From contig CAKSKB010000002.1 in NCBI GenBank assembly GCA_934464705.1, positions 1 through 64,000 on the forward strand: a stretch of 64,000 bases of DNA, written 5' to 3'. Below the pieces are notes generated by a model. That model did no database searches. It worked only from the letters and a program-made list of their open reading frames with translations, and was not told the origin of the DNA. The position numbers and the translations under genes are program-made. How positions within the stretch are numbered: the stretch's first letter is position 1; each line of letters begins with the position of its first letter. The DNA comes from an uncultured Clostridia bacterium (GTDB taxonomy: Bacteria; Bacillota; Clostridia; HGM11514). Positions 6,648-15,163 of this stretch are shown here, one piece after another.

Positions 6648-7838
6648 ATGGGAAAAAATCTTACAGAAAAGAAAAGTCATACCGGCGGCATAATCGCAAT
6701 CGTTTTCTTTGCGGCGCTGTATGTTGTTTTATACCTTTTGGACAATGTTTTTCCGGTTAACTCAACCACGCTCATGCTTGTGCCGGTTTTGAGAAAAGCA
6801 GCCATTTATTCGCTTCTCTGCGTTTCAATGAACCTTCTTAACGGTTTTACGGGACTGTTTTCGCTCGGTCAGGCAGGATTTATGCTCATCGGTGCATACA
6901 CATACGCCGCGCTCTCCATTCCTGCGGCAAGGCACGATGCGGTTTACCAGTATTTTAACGGCGGTATAATTAAATTCTCTATCGCCGAAAAGCTTGCCAA
7001 GGTTTTGGGTACGAACGGCGGCAACTTCCTTGGTGCGGTTATCGCCATAATTATTGCGGGGCTTGTTGTTGCTGTTTTTGCGGCGCTTATCGGTATCCCC
7101 GTTTTAAGGCTCAAGAGCGACTATCTCGCCATAGCTACACTCGGTTTCGCCGAAATCATAAGGGCGATATTCCAGTGGGACAAGCTCGGCGGACTTACCA
7201 ACGGTTCCAATCTTCTTAGAAAATACACGAATTTTAACGACATAAAGATGGCTATCGGCGGCACAACAATTAAGCTTGCCTCTATATTCCCGTTTTTGAT
7301 TGCAACGGTCAGCATTGCGATTATTCTGCTGCTTATCAATTCTTCCTACGGAAGGGCTTACAAGGCAATCCGTGACGACGAAATCGCAGCCGAGGCAATG
7401 GGTATCAACCTCTTTAAGCACAAAATGCAGTCGTTTATCGTTTCGAGCTTTTTTGCCGGCGTAGGCGGTGCACTGCTTGCGATGTTCCAGACAACTATTC
7501 AGGCTTCCGCCTTTAAAACCGCTATGACTTACGAGATTCTCCTTATGGTTGTAATCGGCGGTATCGGTTCGGTTTCCGGCAGCTGTATTGCGGCTTTCCT
7601 CTACATCGCCTGCTCGGAATGGTGGCTGAGATTTCTTGACAGCGGTTCCGTTTTCGGAGTGCATGTTCCGTTTTTCCGTGACGGTTTCAGAAAGGTCGTT
7701 TTCTCGGTAATCATCATGGTTATCGTGCTCTTCTTCTCGAAGGGTATTATGGGCAACAAGGAGCTTTCTTTCAGGGGGCTTGTAAAGCGTTTCTCAAAAA
7801 AGAAAAATTCTGCCGCAGGGGGTGACGCAGTTGAATAA
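6648..7838 (+). CDS. livM: Branched-chain amino acid ABC transporter permease LivM
   Basis: A 396-residue membrane protein and the second channel subunit. The LivM signature SMNLLNGFTGLFSLGQAGFM is present near residue 57, and the coupling helix YKAIRDDEIAAEAMGIN lies near residue 240. Membrane segments continue to residue about 365, followed by a short basic cytoplasmic tail. The ATG at 6648 follows a GAGGTGA site; the longer open frame upstream overlaps livH and is not needed. The end overlaps the start of livG, which suggests translational coupling. Confidence 0.92.
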   Translation: MGKNLTEKKSHTGGIIAIVFFAALYVVLYLLDNVFPVNSTTLMLVPVLRKAAIYSLLCVSMNLLNGFTGLFSLGQAGFMLIGAYTYAALSIPAARHDAVYQYFNGGIIKFSIAEKLAKVLGTNGGNFLGAVIAIIIAGLVVAVFAALIGIPVLRLKSDYLAIATLGFAEIIRAIFQWDKLGGLTNGSNLLRKYTNFNDIKMAIGGTTIKLASIFPFLIATVSIAIILLLINSSYGRAYKAIRDDEIAAEAMGINLFKHKMQSFIVSSFFAGVGGALLAMFQTTIQASAFKTAMTYEILLMVVIGGIGSVSGSCIAAFLYIACSEWWLRFLDSGSVFGVHVPFFRDGFRKVVFSVIIMVIVLFFSKGIMGNKELSFRGLVKRFSKKKNSAAGGDAVE

Positions 7839-8676
7839 TGTACTTAATGTTGAAAATGTTACCATGCAGTTCGGCGGCGTTGTTGCGGTCAACAATCTTT
7901 CCATGCATGTAAACGAGGGTGAAATCGTTGCCCTTATCGGTCCTAACGGTGCCGGAAAAACCACCGCTTTCAACTGCATTACGGGCGTTTACGAGCCTAC
8001 AAACGGTGCGATTGAATTCGACGGCAAGAAAATCGTTGAGAATCATCCGCGCGGCAAAATGAAAAAAATTTATGCCGGTGAAAATGCAGATTTATATACG
8101 GGAAAGCGCACAATTTCGCCCACTCCCGACAAAATCACCAAGCTTGGAATTGCAAGAACATTCCAGAACATCAGGCTCTGGAAGAGCATGACGGTTTTTG
8201 AAAATGTTCTGATTGCTAAGCATATGAGGGCAAAGCATAATATGTTTTCTGCTGCGTTCAGGCTTTCCGCAAAAGAGGAAAAGCGCATGAGGCTCGAAAC
8301 AGAACAGCTTCTTCGTGAGCAGAATTTGTGGGAATTCCGTGACGAACTTGCGGTCAGCCTTCCTTACGGACTTCAGAGAAGGCTCGAAATTGCCCGTGCA
8401 CTGGCAACAGAACCCAAGCTTTTGCTTCTCGATGAGCCGGCTGCCGGCATGAATCCTCAGGAAACGCTTGAACTTTCCGAATTCATTGCGGAAATAAGAG
8501 AAAAACACAATCTTACCGTTCTCATGATTGAACATCACATGGATCTGGTTATGGAAATTTCGGACAGAATTTATGTTCTTGATTTCGGCAGCCTCATTGC
8601 CGAAGGAAAACCTGAGGAAATTCAAAAGAACCCGAAGGTTATTGACGCATATCTGGGGGTGACGGAGGATGAGTGA
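7831..8676 (+). CDS. livG: Branched-chain amino acid ABC transporter ATP-binding protein LivG
   Basis: A 281-residue ABC ATPase, cytoplasmic partner of LivH/LivM. Walker A is GPNGAGKTT. The signature segment is LPYGLQRRLEIARAL, the LPYG variant usual in LivG rather than LSGG. Walker B is LLLLDEPAAGMN, and an H-loop histidine follows in MIEHHMD. TTG at 7831 is preferred because AGGGGG lies 8 bp upstream; a GTG at 7822 in the same frame would overlap that site. The first codons overlap the livM stop, and the end overlaps livF by 8 bp. Confidence 0.9.
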   Translation: MNNVLNVENVTMQFGGVVAVNNLSMHVNEGEIVALIGPNGAGKTTAFNCITGVYEPTNGAIEFDGKKIVENHPRGKMKKIYAGENADLYTGKRTISPTPDKITKLGIARTFQNIRLWKSMTVFENVLIAKHMRAKHNMFSAAFRLSAKEEKRMRLETEQLLREQNLWEFRDELAVSLPYGLQRRLEIARALATEPKLLLLDEPAAGMNPQETLELSEFIAEIREKHNLTVLMIEHHMDLVMEISDRIYVLDFGSLIAEGKPEEIQKNPKVIDAYLGVTEDE

Positions 8677-9382
8677 TTTTCTTAAAATAGAAGACCTTAA
8701 AGTAAATTACGGCGGAATTGAAGCGGTTAAGGGTATTTCGATGGATGTGCCCGAAGGTAAAATCGTTACGCTTATCGGTGCCAACGGTGCCGGCAAAAGT
8801 TCTACATTGAGGACGATTTCGGGCCTTGTTAAGCCAAAAAACGGCAAAATTACCTTTTGCGGTGAGGACATAACCGCAAAAGACCCGACATCCATTGTTA
8901 CAAAGGGTATTACTCTTGTGCCCGAGGGCAGAAGGATTTTCCCCGACCTCACGGTTAAGGAAAATCTCCGAATCGGCGCTTATCTTCGCAAGGATAATAT
9001 TGAGGACGACCTCAACTGGGTTTATGAGCTGTTTCCGAGGCTGAAGGAACGCGAATGGCAGCAGGGCGGAACGCTTTCCGGCGGCGAACAGCAGATGCTT
9101 GCCGTTGGGCGTGCTCTTATGAGCCGTCCGAAGGTAATCATGATGGATGAGCCGTCGCTCGGGCTTGCTCCGCTTGTTGTACAGAGCATATTTGAAATTA
9201 TCAAAACCGTAAATAAACAGGGCATAACCGTTCTTCTTATTGAACAGAACGCCAATATGGCGCTCCAGGTTGCGGATATTGCATATGTTCTTGAAACGGG
9301 CAGAATCACCAAAACCGGAAGCGGGGCAGAGCTTCTGGCGGACGAGAGCATTAAGGAAGCATATCTCGGAAAAACAAAATAA
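8669..9382 (+). CDS. livF: Branched-chain amino acid ABC transporter ATP-binding protein LivF
   Basis: A 237-residue ABC ATPase, the second nucleotide-binding subunit of the Liv transporter. Walker A is GANGAGKSS, the signature is LSGGEQQMLAVGRAL, and Walker B is VIMMDEPSLGLAP. The H-loop equivalent in this family is the LLIEQN segment. The length is normal for LivF. The ATG at 8669 overlaps livG by 8 bp, with GGAGG directly ahead and a second purine-rich stretch 9 bp upstream. It is the last gene of the operon, followed by a terminator at 9389. Confidence 0.92.
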   Translation: MSDFLKIEDLKVNYGGIEAVKGISMDVPEGKIVTLIGANGAGKSSTLRTISGLVKPKNGKITFCGEDITAKDPTSIVTKGITLVPEGRRIFPDLTVKENLRIGAYLRKDNIEDDLNWVYELFPRLKEREWQQGGTLSGGEQQMLAVGRALMSRPKVIMMDEPSLGLAPLVVQSIFEIIKTVNKQGITVLLIEQNANMALQVADIAYVLETGRITKTGSGAELLADESIKEAYLGKTK

Positions 9383-9388
9383 AAATAA

Positions 9389-9426
9389 AAGTACCGAAAC
9401 TAAAAATAAAGTTTCGGTACTTTTTA
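9389..9426. terminator. Bidirectional terminator between livF and dacF
   Basis: AAAAGTACCGAAAC pairs with GTTTCGGTACTTTT, flanked by A-rich and T-rich tracts. It serves the converging livF (plus) and dacF (minus) transcripts. Confidence 0.9.
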
Positions 9427-9436
9427 ATATTAATAC

Positions 9437-10846
9437 TTAAAAATTAGTGTTTCTGAACTTCTCTCTTTCTTCTTCCTCGCGCTGGCGCATTTGTCTCATT
9501 CTTTCGGCGCGTCTTATTCTTCTGCGTCTTAAATTCCGCTGTCTGATACAGAACATTACAATGAACAGTATAACCAGCACTACAAGAATTACTACAATAA
9601 TTTTGAATCCTCCGAGAAGATTGAAAAATGCTTTTACATAGCTTTTATCAACATTCCTGTCGGCGTAAAGTTCAATCGTGCTTATCGTTTCGCCGCCGTA
9701 GGAAACGGTTGCGTACCCGAGTTTCTCGTTCTTTTTTATCGGAGCTTCAAGTTTTTTGGTAAGCTTAATATCATATTTGAGGTCGCCCTCGCCGGTTCCT
9801 TTGGGAAGATACGCTTCCTTTGTGACCGGGGTCGTAAGGAGTATTCTGCCGTCGCCCGAAGCGTTCTTGACCGTTTTTTCAACAATTATCTGATTTGCGG
9901 AAATATACTTTAAATTTTCGTAGTTCTTGAAGAAATACTGAAACAGCTGTTTTGCGTCCACAAACGATGTCATTGTGCCGTCATCCTTATCTTTACACCC
10001 CATAACAACTGCGATTATCGAGTGTTCGCCGTCTGTCGCGGATGCGGCAAGGGTGCGCTGTGCCTCATCGGTATATCCGGTTTTTATGCCGGTTGCGTTT
10101 TCGTAATAATAATCAAGATTTACATATCTGCTCACAAGATGATTTGTGCTTGCATATGTAAGTCCGCTGTTTTTCATCTGAAACGACCACAGACCTACAA
10201 TTTCGGCAATCTCGGGCCGTTTCATGGCTTCCTTCGCGATGAGCGCCATGTCATATGCGGTTGTATAGTGGTTTTCATCATGCAGACCGTTTGCATTAGC
10301 AAAATGCGTGTTTTTACAGCCAAGCTCCGCAGCGCGCTTATTCATCATGTCCGCAAAGCCTTCGATAGAGCCGCCTACATACTCCGCAAGAACATTAGCG
10401 GCATCGTTCGCCGAAGGTATAAGCAGTGCGTGCATAAGCTCGTCCACCGTTTCAACATCGCCCGGATTAAGGTCGACATTTGTACATTCATATTTGTTTA
10501 TGCCCGAAACCGCCGATTCCGACACCACTACGGTATCGTCCATGCTTTTGTTTTCGACCGTCAGAAGTGCTGTCATGATTTTTGTCATGGACGCAGGATA
10601 CATCTTTTTGTCCTTGTCCTTATCAAAGAGAACATAGTCAGATGTCATATCGATAACGACTGCCGTTTCGCTGTTCGGCGCAAGTGCAGATTTATCCGAC
10701 GGAATACTGCTCTCGGTTTTTGTATCCGTTTTATCTGACCTGTTTTCATTCTCGGCATAGGCAGCGGTGAGTGAAAACATCATTGCAAAAACCAATACAA
10801 GCGCCGCAATTGAGCGCATTTTCTTTGTTATTTCGTATTTTTTCAA
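9437..10846 (-). CDS. dacF: D-alanyl-D-alanine carboxypeptidase (penicillin-binding protein 5 type)
   Basis: A 469-residue serine peptidase that trims the terminal D-Ala from peptidoglycan pentapeptides. It has an N-terminal signal sequence ending near AYA-EN. The three active-site motifs are in order: SMTK (serine about 86, lysine 89), SAN in IPSANDAANV, and KTG in GIKTGYTDEA. A C-terminal transmembrane helix (IIVVILVVLVILFIVMF) and a very basic tail anchor it. TTG at 10846 is preferred: GAGGTGG lies 7 bp upstream, while the in-frame TTG at 10852 is only 1 bp from it. The symbol follows the B. subtilis paralogue; dacA or dacB-like naming is equally possible. Confidence 0.88.
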   Translation of the reverse strand: MKKYEITKKMRSIAALVLVFAMMFSLTAAYAENENRSDKTDTKTESSIPSDKSALAPNSETAVVIDMTSDYVLFDKDKDKKMYPASMTKIMTALLTVENKSMDDTVVVSESAVSGINKYECTNVDLNPGDVETVDELMHALLIPSANDAANVLAEYVGGSIEGFADMMNKRAAELGCKNTHFANANGLHDENHYTTAYDMALIAKEAMKRPEIAEIVGLWSFQMKNSGLTYASTNHLVSRYVNLDYYYENATGIKTGYTDEAQRTLAASATDGEHSIIAVVMGCKDKDDGTMTSFVDAKQLFQYFFKNYENLKYISANQIIVEKTVKNASGDGRILLTTPVTKEAYLPKGTGEGDLKYDIKLTKKLEAPIKKNEKLGYATVSYGGETISTIELYADRNVDKSYVKAFFNLLGGFKIIVVILVVLVILFIVMFCIRQRNLRRRRIRRAERMRQMRQREEEEREKFRNTNF

Positions 10847-10958
10847 TTTCAAACCACCTCATTTTTTAAACTTACATATATTATATCAGAAAACTTCCCT
10901 GTGTGGGGCGTTTTTTAATAAACTTAAACAATCTGTAATATACACGCAATTATTTTTG

Positions 10959-10987
10959 TTGACTTAAATGCCGATTTGTGGTATAAT
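10959..10987 (+). promoter_or_regulatory. Promoter of the deacetylase-HipA-like operon
   Basis: TTGACT (10959-10964), 17-bp spacer, TATAAT (10982-10987), about 35 bp upstream of the start at 11023. Confidence 0.8.
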
Positions 10988-11022
10988 TTTTGTATAAGCA
11001 AATAATGAAGGGATTTGAAACA

Positions 11023-12495
11023 ATGAAAAAACTTTTATGTATGGTTCTTGCAATTGTGATTATGTTTGCGCTGCTTATACCCGTTTCCGCAAAAGACGGG
11101 ATAATCTGCGGAGACACCTTTTTGACGGTAAACAGCGTGGCTTCAGCCGTTATAAAACAAGGGTATGCGAGCATCGGCACAACATTCACAAACAACACTT
11201 CGGAAGATGTTTCCGTAACCATGGTTATGACGGAATATACCGAAAACGGCGGCTATAAAAAGCTGGTAAACCGTTCGTCGGAGAAGAAAACGGTTCCGGC
11301 AGGGAAAACGGTTTATGCGGACCCGGGGATTAATATTGTTTCCGATAAGGCGTTGGTGCAGTATTTCGCATACGAAACCGAAACGCTTGAACCTATCGAG
11401 GTTGGGCAATATATTGTTGACAACATGAAGTGTATCGGAACAAAGGATAACGAAACGATATACAATATCTTCTCGTTTGACGATATTTTCAATCCGGAAA
11501 TTGACAATTCCGAGGTTGAAGCGCTTTCTGCACCGATCGTGTGCGTGTGGCAGGGAGACAGGGCATCCGCAACATCAATTACCATGGATGACGGCGACTA
11601 CGGTGCGGCGCTTAAATATCTTGACCTTTTTAAAAAGTATAATATTCACGGTACCGAAATGATAGTAACCGGCTGGCTTGGGCGGCTTGCCGACAGCCAC
11701 AACAAATGGCAGGCGATTTTTGACACGGGGTATATAGACCTCGGAAACCACTCATATACTCATGCCATTAAATATAACGACACTTCAAGCTATACGCAAG
11801 AAGAGCTGGAGCACGACATTATTGATTCATACAATGAGCTTGCAGAGGCTTTTCCGACGCAGAGTATAATAACATATGCCACTCCTTGGGGGCAAAACCA
11901 TAATAACGCAATAACCTTGATTAAAAAGAATCATTACGCAAACCGAAGCGCGGGCGGAGATATAGTTGCCGGAAAAACACCGGCGGATTTTTACGAAATT
12001 CCGACCGTTGCTGTGCAGTACGGAACCCCGGTTTCCCGGCTTAATGACAGAGTTGACCGCGCAATAGCCTCCGGCGGATGGAATACCGAGCTTTATCACG
12101 GAATCGGCGGTGCGGGAACGGCATCGGATGCTTATTCAACAAACATTGCAACAATGGAGGAACATCTTAAATACATTGCCTCAAAGTCTGACAAGGTTTG
12201 GGCAGGCAGCTTTACCGAGGTTGTAAAGTATATCTACGAAAGAGATACGGCGTCTGCAAAACAGCTTTGGGCGAATAATTCGAGCATCGGCATAAAGCTT
12301 ACCGACGGGATGGATGACAGCGTTTTCGATTATCCGCTTACGGTAAAGGTTAACATTCCGTCAGAGTGGAGCGGCAGCGTCAAGTGCACTCAGTACGGCA
12401 AAACCGAAACTGCTGAAATCTTCGCGGAAAACGGAAAGAACTATGCATATGTGAATATAGTTCCCGACGGCGGAAATGCCGTAATAAGCAAGTGA
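11023..12495 (+). CDS. Secreted polysaccharide deacetylase family protein
   Basis: A 490-residue exported protein. A signal peptide (MKKLLCMVLAIVIM...) ends near VSA-KD. Residues about 20-150 form a beta-rich accessory domain. A NodB-type deacetylase domain starts near residue 175: the catalytic TFDDG motif appears as TMDDGDYG, and the metal-binding HxxxH as GNHSYTH. A later YATPWGQNH segment corresponds to the RPPYG-like loop. The family removes acetyl groups from peptidoglycan, chitin or xylan; the substrate cannot be told here. ATG 11023 lies about 10 bp after AAGGGA. A C-terminal beta domain (residues about 420-490) completes it. It is transcribed with the two genes downstream. Confidence 0.8.
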   Translation: MKKLLCMVLAIVIMFALLIPVSAKDGIICGDTFLTVNSVASAVIKQGYASIGTTFTNNTSEDVSVTMVMTEYTENGGYKKLVNRSSEKKTVPAGKTVYADPGINIVSDKALVQYFAYETETLEPIEVGQYIVDNMKCIGTKDNETIYNIFSFDDIFNPEIDNSEVEALSAPIVCVWQGDRASATSITMDDGDYGAALKYLDLFKKYNIHGTEMIVTGWLGRLADSHNKWQAIFDTGYIDLGNHSYTHAIKYNDTSSYTQEELEHDIIDSYNELAEAFPTQSIITYATPWGQNHNNAITLIKKNHYANRSAGGDIVAGKTPADFYEIPTVAVQYGTPVSRLNDRVDRAIASGGWNTELYHGIGGAGTASDAYSTNIATMEEHLKYIASKSDKVWAGSFTEVVKYIYERDTASAKQLWANNSSIGIKLTDGMDDSVFDYPLTVKVNIPSEWSGSVKCTQYGKTETAEIFAENGKNYAYVNIVPDGGNAVISK

Positions 12496-12506
12496 GCGGC
12501 TGTTTT

Positions 12507-12869
12507 ATGGATTTGACAGAGAGTTTTATAACGGAAAAAAAGCAGTGCGGACATGATGTGAAGCTTCTGAAATTTTATGATTCCGACACCCTGTGCACTG
12601 TTATCGCAGCGGATTTTACCGATAAAACGCTGGTATGCAAAAACTATGTTTCCAACTTTGTGAAAACTGCATTTGGGAACAATCATACCCCCGACTGGAA
12701 TGACTTTGATTATTTTCTGCGCGAAAGGTGCATTCCGGAAACGAGGGACGGGCTCAAAATATATCTTGAACAGATTGGCGTTTCAGAGTTTGACCCGTTT
12801 GAAATAATTTTGGTTACAAAGGGGCGCATGGCAGAGGACGGACAGCATTTAGAGGTTGAGGATGTCTGA
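12507..12869 (+). CDS. Small partner protein of the HipA-like kinase
   Basis: A 120-residue soluble protein of unknown fold. The conserved part is C-terminal: RERCIPETRDGLK, then FDPFEIILVTKGRMAED. I recall this RCxPxTR...D(P)xxI...GRMxED pattern from small proteins encoded directly upstream of HipA-like kinases in Firmicutes; this is family memory, not a search result. ATG at 12507 is taken although its binding site is weak (GAGCGG); a GTG at 12492 overlaps the deacetylase stop and is the alternative. Its end overlaps the kinase start by one base, so the two are translationally coupled. It may be an antitoxin or a specificity subunit, comparable in position to HipS of HipBST systems; that is inference. 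Confidence 0.6.
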   Translation: MDLTESFITEKKQCGHDVKLLKFYDSDTLCTVIAADFTDKTLVCKNYVSNFVKTAFGNNHTPDWNDFDYFLRERCIPETRDGLKIYLEQIGVSEFDPFEIILVTKGRMAEDGQHLEVEDV

Positions 12870-13684
12870 TGAAAATTAAACTTATAAGTGATAAGAAAAT
12901 TGCCGAAACTTCATCAAAGGGGAATCAGGAAAAGTGGTTTGATGAATCGGCAAACAAATGGTACAAACTTGACCAATACGGGTATGAGGCAGCCGCAGAG
13001 GCTGTTGCCTCGAGGCTTGCAAAGCTTGGAAACATACAAAAATTCGGATATGTAAAGTATTATGTTGAATCTGTTGAAGTGCATGGGTATAAAAGGCTTG
13101 CAAGCGTATCGGAGGGTTTTCTCGGTGCAGGGTGCTCAATAATAACTTTGAATCAGCTTTTGTCAAAGGCTGACGGAAAACCGCTTGTAACGGTTCTTGC
13201 TAAACTTTCGAGTAACAAAAAAAGGATTGAGTATATTGCCGAGAAAACAGCGGAAGTTACAGGACTTAAAGATTTTCCGAAGTATCTTACGATGCTTTTT
13301 GAATTTGACGGTTTGATATTAAATACGGACCGCCACCTTAACAATATTGCTGTGATCGAAAAGTCCGGAAAATATGATTACTGTCCGTTTTTTGATAACG
13401 GTGCAGCGTTTCTTTCGGATACGAGGATTTATCCGATGGATATTTTACCGAAAGCGCTGATAAGCTCTGCTGTGGCATTGCCGTTTTCAACTACATTTAA
13501 CAGGCAGATAAATATTTGTCGTGAACTTTACGGCAAACAGCTTGAAATGCCGGAACTTGACAGAAAAACAATATCCGCAATTGCCGAACCGTTTATTGAG
13601 TTTTACCCGAAAAGAGACAAAAGTCTTATATCGGGCAGAATAACCGAGTGCATATTAATAAGGCAGAAAAAACAATTACAGTAA
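12869..13684 (+). CDS. HipA-like serine/threonine kinase domain protein
   Basis: A 271-residue protein with the C-terminal half of a HipA/PI3-4-kinase-like fold. Near the N-terminus, KWYKLD (lysine 33) fits the ATP-binding lysine. The catalytic loop is LNTDRHLNNI (D154, H156, N159) and the metal-binding aspartate lies in FFDNGAAF (D176), in the order known from HipA. It lacks the HipA N-terminal subdomain, which may be supplied by the upstream partner. There is no HipB-like helix-turn-helix gene next to it. The ATG at 12869 shares one base with the previous stop. HipA kinases phosphorylate translation factors such as GltX; the target here is unknown. Confidence 0.75.
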   Translation: MKIKLISDKKIAETSSKGNQEKWFDESANKWYKLDQYGYEAAAEAVASRLAKLGNIQKFGYVKYYVESVEVHGYKRLASVSEGFLGAGCSIITLNQLLSKADGKPLVTVLAKLSSNKKRIEYIAEKTAEVTGLKDFPKYLTMLFEFDGLILNTDRHLNNIAVIEKSGKYDYCPFFDNGAAFLSDTRIYPMDILPKALISSAVALPFSTTFNRQINICRELYGKQLEMPELDRKTISAIAEPFIEFYPKRDKSLISGRITECILIRQKKQLQ

Positions 13685-13689
13685 AACAA

Positions 13690-13724
13690 TCCCGGGCAGT
13701 TTTGAAACTGCCCGGGACATTTTA
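13690..13724 (+). terminator. Terminator after the HipA-like operon
   Basis: TCCCGGGCAGTTT pairs perfectly with AAACTGCCCGGGA around a 2-nt gap, followed by CATTTTAT. The stem is strong. Confidence 0.85.
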
Positions 13725-13739
13725 TATGTATTTTGATTT

Positions 13740-14237
13740 TTAACCCATATAATCCCATTCATCGCCGATGAGCAATTTTGTAATCATCGGGAATACAACC
13801 ATTACGGGAATCATAAGTATACCGAGGACGCTTCCGCCGTAGAAGAAGAAGTAAAAGCTGCACACGCAGAGCGCCGTAACCATCAGCACACCGTAAAGGA
13901 ACTGCTTCTTTGACGAAAGAAGAATAAGGTACACAAACGAATAAAGTATAATAACCGCACCGATAAGAACGAGGCAGATATTAAAGCCTGTGTTTACTAT
14001 TTCAAATGTCAGACCGTTTGCAAAGCTGAGCTCGATATCCGGGCTCTGCCCCATAACGCCGAGAATGAAATACGCCGCACCGAGCGCAAGGTTGAAGATG
14101 AACGAAATAACCATCCATGCTGTGGCGGAGGGTTTGAATTTTGCTCCTCTTCTTTTATCTGTAAAAGAATCATGACCGCACTTCGGGCAGACCTTTTCAC
14201 TGTTGCTTACAATTTTTCCGCATTTTTCACAATACAT
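13740..14237 (-). CDS. Zinc-ribbon multi-pass membrane protein
   Basis: A 165-residue protein. It begins with a double CxxC zinc ribbon (YCEKCGK, then CPKCGHD), followed by four hydrophobic segments between residues about 38 and 160. The family is common and uncharacterised in Clostridia. ATG 14237 follows GGAGGA by 7-8 bp; the longer frame upstream has no binding site. It has its own promoter at 14309-14338. Confidence 0.7.
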   Translation of the reverse strand: MYCEKCGKIVSNSEKVCPKCGHDSFTDKRRGAKFKPSATAWMVISFIFNLALGAAYFILGVMGQSPDIELSFANGLTFEIVNTGFNICLVLIGAVIILYSFVYLILLSSKKQFLYGVLMVTALCVCSFYFFFYGGSVLGILMIPVMVVFPMITKLLIGDEWDYMG

Positions 14238-14308
14238 AAGTTTTTCCTCCAAAATAATATCGCCTGCCGAAAAAACCGTCCGGCGTATAAACATAAAATG
14301 ATATTATA

Positions 14309-14338
14309 ATAATAACATAAACAGCTGCCATTTGTCAA
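14309..14338 (-). promoter_or_regulatory. Promoter of the zinc-ribbon membrane gene
   Basis: Minus-strand TTGACA (14333-14338), 18-bp spacer, TATTAT (14309-14314). Confidence 0.65.
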
Positions 14339-14373
14339 CAAGCTATGAGAAAATTTTTCAAATATTTTATATT

Positions 14374-15015
14374 TTATGCCCTTGCAGCTTTGATTTTTTC
14401 GACAAATTGCTTAGCTGTTTCGGTAATAAGCTTATAGTCGCCCGTTTTTGCACCGCCGGTTAAGCATCCGCCTGCGCCTACGGCAACAACTCCGTTTTTG
14501 AACCACTGCTCCACATTGTCAAGGCTTACGCCGCCGGTAGGCATGATTTTTGCCTGCGGAACAGGTCCGTGAAGCGCTTTAACCATTTTGGGCCCGAACG
14601 CATCGCCCGGAAAAAGCTTAACAATATCTGCGCCGTATTCCATTGCTTCAATCATTTCCTTAACCGTCATAACGCCCGGCATACAGGGTATTGCGTAGCG
14701 GTTGCAGCACTTAAGAGTATTGATGTCGAGGTAAGGGCTTACGATATACTGTGCGCCCGAAAGAATGGCTACTCTTGCGGTTTCGGAATCCAAAACCGTT
14801 CCTGCGCCGACAATCATTTCGCCGTTTTTATATTCATCACAGAGCGCCTCGATGATTTTGTGAGCCTTCGGCACGGTAAATGTCATTTCGATTGCGCTGA
14901 TTCCGCCTTCAAGGCATGCATCCGCAATGCGTTTTGCCTGGTCCTCGCTGTCCGCTCTTACAACGGCAACTATACCTGTTTCACAAATTTTGGTAATAAC
15001 TTTTTGCTTATCCAT
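14374..15015 (-). CDS. eda: KDPG/KHG aldolase
   Basis: A 213-residue class I aldolase that cleaves 2-keto-3-deoxy-6-phosphogluconate to pyruvate and glyceraldehyde 3-phosphate, and often 4-hydroxy-2-oxoglutarate as well. The Schiff-base lysine is K133 in DIVKLFPGD, and the catalytic glutamate is E43 in AIEMTF. The phosphate-binding segment PTGGV follows. The length is normal. ATG 15015 has GGGAG 8 bp upstream; a TTG five codons earlier overlaps that site. No kdgK or uronate genes lie next to it, so its pathway (Entner-Doudoroff, or hexuronate use linked to pectin breakdown) is inferred only. Confidence 0.9.
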   Translation of the reverse strand: MDKQKVITKICETGIVAVVRADSEDQAKRIADACLEGGISAIEMTFTVPKAHKIIEALCDEYKNGEMIVGAGTVLDSETARVAILSGAQYIVSPYLDINTLKCCNRYAIPCMPGVMTVKEMIEAMEYGADIVKLFPGDAFGPKMVKALHGPVPQAKIMPTGGVSLDNVEQWFKNGVVAVGAGGCLTGGAKTGDYKLITETAKQFVEKIKAARA

Positions 15016-15053
15016 AGTAACAACTCCCAAATAAATTATATATCATATTACCT

Positions 15054-15082
15054 ATTTTATCACAGATTTAACTAAATGTAAA
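15054..15082 (-). promoter_or_regulatory. Promoter of eda
   Basis: Minus-strand TTTACA (15077-15082), 17-bp spacer, TAAAAT (15054-15059). Confidence 0.7.
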
Positions 15083-15163
15083 CGGTTTTATTGACTTTTT
15101 TAAAAAAAAATGTTAACATATAATATATAAGTAAATTTTTAAGACATATTTGGGGTTGTTAAT

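Noticed and set aside
15091..15124. Promoter of tsaD from TTGACT (15091) and TATAAT (15119)
   Set aside because: The spacer is 22 bp; the alternative TAACAT at 17 bp is weak. No confident promoter could be assigned.
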